From: Candidatus Atribacteria bacterium
Lineage (GTDB): Bacteria; Atribacterota; Phoenicimicrobiia; Phoenicimicrobiales; Stramentimicrobiaceae
Assembly: GCA_016934875.1 (NCBI GenBank)
Contig: JAFGSC010000298.1
Span: 1-11,034, forward strand
Reading direction: 5' to 3'
DNA: 11,034 nt
Made by a program: the position numbers and the translations under genes. This document shows, in pieces, positions 7,177 through 11,034 of the stretch; within the stretch, counting starts at the first letter, position 1, and each line of letters opens with the position of its first letter. A model generated the notes under the pieces. It saw only the letters and a list, made by a program, of their open reading frames with translations, searched no databases and had not been told where the DNA came from.

Positions 7177-7207
7177 TATCACCAGGTATCAAAATGTATC
7201 ACAAAAC
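7177..7207 (-). promoter_or_regulatory. Three 10-bp-spaced TGATA repeats: likely RHH operator over promoter
   Basis: On the plus strand TATCA occurs at 7177-7181, 7187-7191 and 7197-7201, exactly one helical turn apart, so the same face of the DNA is marked three times. On the minus strand these read TGATACATTT, TGATACCTGG and TGATATTTAT in tandem, directly upstream of the RHH start. A weak promoter, TTGTGA with TGATAT 17 bp later, would be covered by the repeats. The RHH protein is the obvious candidate ligand. The TATCACA copy also resembles the heptad bound by the omega family of RHH regulators, though those heptads are packed more closely. Confidence 0.5.
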
Positions 7208-7462
7208 CGTAATATTTTTTTTCACGAGGGTTTGATGTATAGTATTGATATATCGAATAAAATCTTTAGCCGCATGATTTAAGTATTAGGGCTGAATGTG
7301 AGCTCTCAGGTAGGTGGGCCGTGAAAATCCAATGCTGAAGTATTGTGCAGATTGAAATTTATCCAACGGCACTTTACGACAAAAAGTTGCTCTGCGAGGA
7401 CTATGAGCCCACATTATGTAAATACCTATTTAGATCCTGCCCAAATAATTCACAATTATTCA
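7206..7462. other. Gene-free segment between two inverted promoter-like copies
   Basis: No reading frame worth reporting. It starts AT-rich, with a GATATATC palindrome near 7247, and contains the candidate structured RNA listed separately. It is bounded by an exact 15-bp inverted repeat, at 7191-7205 and 7463-7477. Confidence 0.5.
7295..7415 (+). ncRNA. Candidate structured RNA
   Basis: Three nested pairings can be drawn by eye. The outer stem is AATGTGAGCTC (7295-7305) with GAGCCCACATT (7405-7415), 10 of 11 paired. The middle stem is GCCGT (7318-7322) with ACGGC (7366-7370). The inner hairpin is CAATGC (7330-7335), a TGAA loop, and GTATTG (7340-7345) with one G-T pair. A competing stem, GTGGGC (7314-7319) with GCCCAC (7407-7412), is also perfect. 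I match it to no known RNA family. No promoter or terminator tightly brackets it, and the strand is a guess made from the G-T wobble. Confidence 0.22.
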
Positions 7463-7501
7463 TTTGTGATACATTTTTTTTCTCCACCTAATATTTATAT
7501 G
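7463..7501 (+). promoter_or_regulatory. Inverted partial copy of the RHH promoter region
   Basis: TTTGTGATACATTTT (7463-7477) matches the minus strand of 7191-7205 exactly, and ATATTTATATG (7491-7501) matches the minus strand of 7169-7179 exactly. The spacing between the two blocks is 13 bases here and 11 in the RHH leader. The RHH gene's upstream region is thus present a second time, facing right. No intact gene follows it; only one of the three TGATA repeats is kept. It may be a decayed duplicate, or a promoter for an untranslated transcript. Confidence 0.45.
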
Positions 7502-7839
7502 AAGATGGGTTTTTGACACAGTTTTTCCCACCGCTGATTATATCGAGCGAGATCCAAAAGAGAGGTCTTTTGAAATACGTGGAGAGTTTTAAAAGTGCTG
7601 GTGAAGTTCACTTTAATAGCCAGCCCCTACAAGATTACTCGAGGCGACGCTAAACTACCAGATTGACTACTTGTCTGGTATACCCAAATAAAGAAAAGGG
7701 TGTAGGTGCGAATTGATTTCTGGGACAGCGGGTGAAATTTCATCCGATATTCTACATACTTGTAGGTATAAAAGTCGGTATGCTCAATTGGACCAGAAAT
7801 AAGGGTCCTATAGCGAATTTTCAAGATTTTTTCATTTAC
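7502..7839. other. Region with several short hairpins, no convincing gene
   Basis: Stems visible include CAAAAGA (7555-7561) with TCTTTTG (7566-7572), TCTCCAC (7481-7487) with GTGGAGA (7579-7585), TACCAGA (7656-7662) with TCTGGTA (7674-7680), CTACA (7752-7756) with TGTAG (7761-7765), and GGACC (7790-7794) with GGTCC (7804-7808). This density of stems fits a noncoding transcript or degraded repeat DNA better than a gene. A doubtful minus-strand reading frame covers 7627-7842. Confidence 0.35.
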
Positions 7840-7842
7840 CAT
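7627..7842 (-). CDS. Doubtful 71-residue open reading frame
   Basis: An uninterrupted frame runs from ATG at 7842. The first 40 residues are plausible protein (basic start, then HTDFYTYKYVEYRMKFHP); the rest is rich in Ser and aromatic residues and coincides with hairpin-forming DNA. It resembles no family I know. It ends just before the promoter of the next gene and would be divergent from it. Against it: no ribosome binding site, isolated position, dense inverted repeats in the same DNA. More likely chance than real. Confidence 0.25.
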   Translation of the reverse strand: MVNEKILKIRYRTLISGPIEHTDFYTYKYVEYRMKFHPLSQKSIRTYTLFFIWVYQTSSQSGSLASPRVIL

Positions 7843-7870
7843 TTACTTTACTTCAGATATGTGCTAAATT
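7842..7870 (+). promoter_or_regulatory. Promoter of the first paralogue gene
   Basis: TTTACT at 7842-7847, a 17-bp spacer, then TAAATT at 7865-7870 preceded by TGC, an extended -10 pattern. The same combination at the same spacing stands before the second paralogue (8434-8462), which is the main support. The leader would be about 40 bases. It resembles a housekeeping sigma-70 promoter rather than the TTTG/TAnnTTTG type usual in Bacteroidota. Confidence 0.55.
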
Positions 7871-7915
7871 TTATCTCGGAGTAAAATCCATAAACAAATT
7901 TTAAACTTTTAAAAA

Positions 7916-8362
7916 ATGAGTGATCGATTTGAAAAAAAACCTCCACTTTCAGAGGAAATTATGGAAGAAATTAGAAAACAATATCTGGACTCGAAAAATA
8001 AAGGAGCAGATATAAATGCTTACGGTGAAACATTTAAAGTGAATGTGAAACTCAGAGAGAAGTTTCCAAATTCCTATTTTTTGTCAACCATATATGATAG
8101 TGCGATAAGGGGAGTAGACCTATTAACCGAAAGTATAATTTATGAATTAACCTGGTTAGGAATGGAATATGTGTGGCACATAGAAGATTCGTTACCAGAT
8201 ATGGGAGATAGACTTGAATGCGGTGGTATCGTAACAAACAGGATTTCTCAATTAACCCCTGAACAACTTGACGGAAAGGTACCCCCAACTGTGATGTTAC
8301 TTGATGATGATATGAAAGAATGGGAATTCGTTCGTAGGTATATCCAGAGAAAAAGGCCCTGA
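7916..8362 (+). CDS. Hypothetical protein, paralogue of the next gene (YDxxIRG family)
   Basis: Function unknown. 148 residues, soluble, acidic in its C-terminal half, with no signal peptide or membrane span. Residues 52-76 (NSYFL, YDSAIRG, TESIIY) line up without gaps with residues 15-39 of the following gene product (NSFFL, YDIFIRG, TDSVIY), and QLDGKVPPT (117-125) matches QLNGKIAPT (94-102). The first 50 residues, a charged helical stretch, are mostly absent from the paralogue. It has its own promoter and terminator, so it is a one-gene unit. The start has no ribosome binding site but sits after an A-rich tract, as in many Bacteroidota genes. Cargo of a mobile element, for example a defence, immunity or regulatory protein, is possible; nothing in the sequence decides. 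Confidence 0.85.
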   Translation: MSDRFEKKPPLSEEIMEEIRKQYLDSKNKGADINAYGETFKVNVKLREKFPNSYFLSTIYDSAIRGVDLLTESIIYELTWLGMEYVWHIEDSLPDMGDRLECGGIVTNRISQLTPEQLDGKVPPTVMLLDDDMKEWEFVRRYIQRKRP

Positions 8363-8392
8363 TGACCCAATCTAATTTATAATAACAATGAA

Positions 8393-8423
8393 AGGGTGTT
8401 CAAATTGAGCACTCTTTTTTTTT
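8393..8423 (+). terminator. Intrinsic terminator after the first paralogue
   Basis: AGGGTGTTC (8393-8401) pairs with GAGCACTCT (8407-8415), with two G-U pairs and a 5-base loop, followed by a run of nine T's. The strength and position, 30 bp after the stop, make it convincing. It separates the two paralogous units. Confidence 0.88.
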
Positions 8424-8433
8424 GCTCCAAGCA

Positions 8434-8462
8434 TTTACTTTTAGGATGATAGATGCTATATT
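8434..8462 (+). promoter_or_regulatory. Promoter of the second paralogue gene
   Basis: TTTACT at 8434-8439, a 17-bp spacer, then TATATT at 8457-8462 preceded by TGC. The surrounding bases CATTTACTTT and GATGCTATATTTT are shared with the upstream region of the first paralogue (7840-7872). The leader would be about 45 bases. Confidence 0.6.
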
Positions 8463-8513
8463 TTTTATTATGAAGGCCTATGCTGGATTATAAATTTTGT
8501 AAATTCTATAATT

Positions 8514-8855
8514 ATGGAAGAAAATTTACTTAAACAAATGAAGGATGAATGCAAAAATTCATTCTTCCTGGACGAAGAGTATGATATTTTTATCAGAGGC
8601 TTCTTTGGAAGGACAGATTCAGTTATTTATGATATTGATGGATTAGCTGAATATTACCTGATAACAATGAATTGTCGACAGTACGACTTCAATGTAGCAA
8701 TGAATGCAGGTGTTGCATATTATGAGTTTGAAGATGCTTTAAAATACTGGAAAAGGAGGTTTGAAGCTCTTGAAGAGATGCAAAGAAGAGGGCAGTTGAA
8801 TGGAAAGATTGCACCAACATATTTTATCTCCAAAACTGACGATCCTGAAGTTTAG
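8514..8855 (+). CDS. Hypothetical protein, shorter paralogue (YDxxIRG family)
   Basis: Function unknown. 113 residues, acidic, no membrane span. Shared with the preceding gene product: N15-S-x-F-L19, Y23-D24, I27-R28-G29, T34-x-S36-x-I38-Y39, and QLNGKIAPT at 94-102. Between these blocks the two proteins differ widely, and here residues 70-92 form a charged amphipathic helix (EDALKYWKRRFEALEEMQRR). The common core therefore appears to be an N-terminal YDxxIRG block plus a C-terminal GKxxPT block. The gene has its own promoter and a strong terminator. The start context is AT-rich without a ribosome binding site. The likely history is duplication of a whole transcription unit followed by divergence, or capture of two related cargo genes. 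Confidence 0.85.
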   Translation: MEENLLKQMKDECKNSFFLDEEYDIFIRGFFGRTDSVIYDIDGLAEYYLITMNCRQYDFNVAMNAGVAYYEFEDALKYWKRRFEALEEMQRRGQLNGKIAPTYFISKTDDPEV

Positions 8856-8873
8856 TAGTCATTTCATTTTTAT

Positions 8874-8915
8874 AACCCCTGCAATGAATAAATATGCAGG
8901 GGTTTATTTTTTTTT
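8874..8915 (+). terminator. Intrinsic terminator after the second paralogue
   Basis: A perfect 10-bp stem, AACCCCTGCA (8874-8883) with TGCAGGGGTT (8895-8904), has an 11-base loop and is followed by a run of nine T's ending at 8915. It begins 18 bp after the stop codon. Confidence 0.93.
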
Positions 8916-8965
8916 GAGAATCTCACCAAACGGTTAATCAAAATATGTAGTTAATATCACTAAAT

Positions 8966-9336
8966 ATGGCTTTAAGTATAAAAAGCAGCAGTATTTTCGG
9001 CCCCATTTTTATCATTTATAATTTCGCTTTGTCGCTTTTTTTCGTTATATTTTTATTAGTCACAAAAGATCAATTGAAAGAAAATTTCACATATGAATCC
9101 TCGACAGGAACAACCTGTTTCAACCCTACGGTTGAAAACACCTCCTGCACCGGTGGCACCATAACTGACATATATGTCCCCGCCACAGAAGAAGTATCTA
9201 CATCCAATTCATATGTTATAACATTAAAGGAACTGAGATCCTGCGACGGCTTCGAAAATGTATCCAAGGAGCAGGCAGACGAAATTATCCATACCCTATA
9301 TCAACTAAGTGCAATCTGTTATCGAAGTATATTAGA

Positions 9337-9340
<4 letters not shown>
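8966..9340 (+). CDS. Small protein coupled to the large recombinase; putative N-terminal membrane segment
   Basis: Unknown role, probably linked to the recombinase. From ATG 8966 it has 124 residues: a hydrophobic stretch at about 10-33 (FGPIFIIYNFALSLFFVIFL) that could span the membrane, a Ser/Thr-rich middle (about 43-82) with two cysteines, and a compact C-terminal part (about 85-124, LKELRSCDGFENVSKEQADE and following) that looks like a folded helical domain. The stop overlaps the recombinase ATG as ATGA, so translation is coupled. The only in-frame ATG is at 8966. The N-terminal half has an odd composition and could be untranslated leader, with the real product starting at a non-ATG codon further in. 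The C-terminal domain is the reliable part. Confidence 0.6.
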
Positions 9341-11024
<1,684 letters not shown>

Positions 11025-11034
11025 ATGTTTCGGG

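Noticed and set aside
8052..8288. Minus-strand frame opposite the first paralogue
   Set aside because: Antisense to a gene supported by its paralogue, promoter and terminator.
7840..8915. Integron cassette array
   Set aside because: The single-gene units recall cassettes, but no attC-like sites were found between them, each has its own promoter, and there is no integron tyrosine recombinase.
9095..9165. Alternative frame starting with ATGAATCCTCGACAGG inside the small coupled gene
   Set aside because: It stops after 23 codons and does not join the conserved C-terminal domain without a frameshift, for which there is no direct evidence.

Overview
The window looks like part of a mobile or defence island from an AT-rich bacterium, most likely in or near the Bacteroidota/Balneolota group. 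That placement is an inference. It rests on mostly A-rich start contexts without Shine-Dalgarno sequences, a tRNA gene without an encoded CCA end, and recombinases of a type common in that group. The left half and a middle block are read from the minus strand; the region from about 7.84 kb is read from the plus strand and meets a minus-strand tRNA at the right edge.

Layout. 1-5377 (minus) is a type I restriction-modification operon transcribed hsdR, hsdS, hsdM, with hsdM cut by the left window edge. HsdR and HsdS carry all expected motifs; HsdM has its AdoMet and catalytic motifs but lacks its C-terminus here. 5378-5809 has no gene but holds an inverted repeat over the hsdR promoter region, a nested AT-rich inverted repeat, and a small GC-rich hairpin island. 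5810-6427 (minus) is a small resolvase/invertase-type serine recombinase. Its upstream region holds a 17-bp direct repeat enclosing a perfect 14-bp palindrome, a candidate recombination site. 6711-7167 (minus) is a two-gene operon of a ribbon-helix-helix DNA-binding protein and an unknown 85-residue protein, with three operator-like TGATA repeats at exactly 10-bp spacing over its promoter. 7183-7915 has no convincing gene. It contains an inverted second copy of part of the RHH promoter and a stretch that could fold into a nested RNA structure.

7840-8915 (plus) holds two small unknown genes that are paralogues by eye. Each sits behind the same promoter pattern (TTTACT, 17-bp spacer, TGC-extended -10 box) and is closed by its own intrinsic terminator, so whole transcription units appear to have been duplicated. 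This is the least explained part of the window. 8966-10992 (plus) is a small putative membrane-anchored protein translationally coupled to a large serine recombinase (resolvase domain, recombinase domain, zinc ribbon, coiled coil).

The annotated 3' end of the large recombinase runs through the terminator and into the 3' half of an initiator tRNA-Met gene on the opposite strand. The simplest reading is that this tRNA gene is, or lies next to, the chromosomal attachment site of an element that the large recombinase inserts, with the restriction system and the unknown genes as cargo. The other end of the element is not visible, so this remains an inference.
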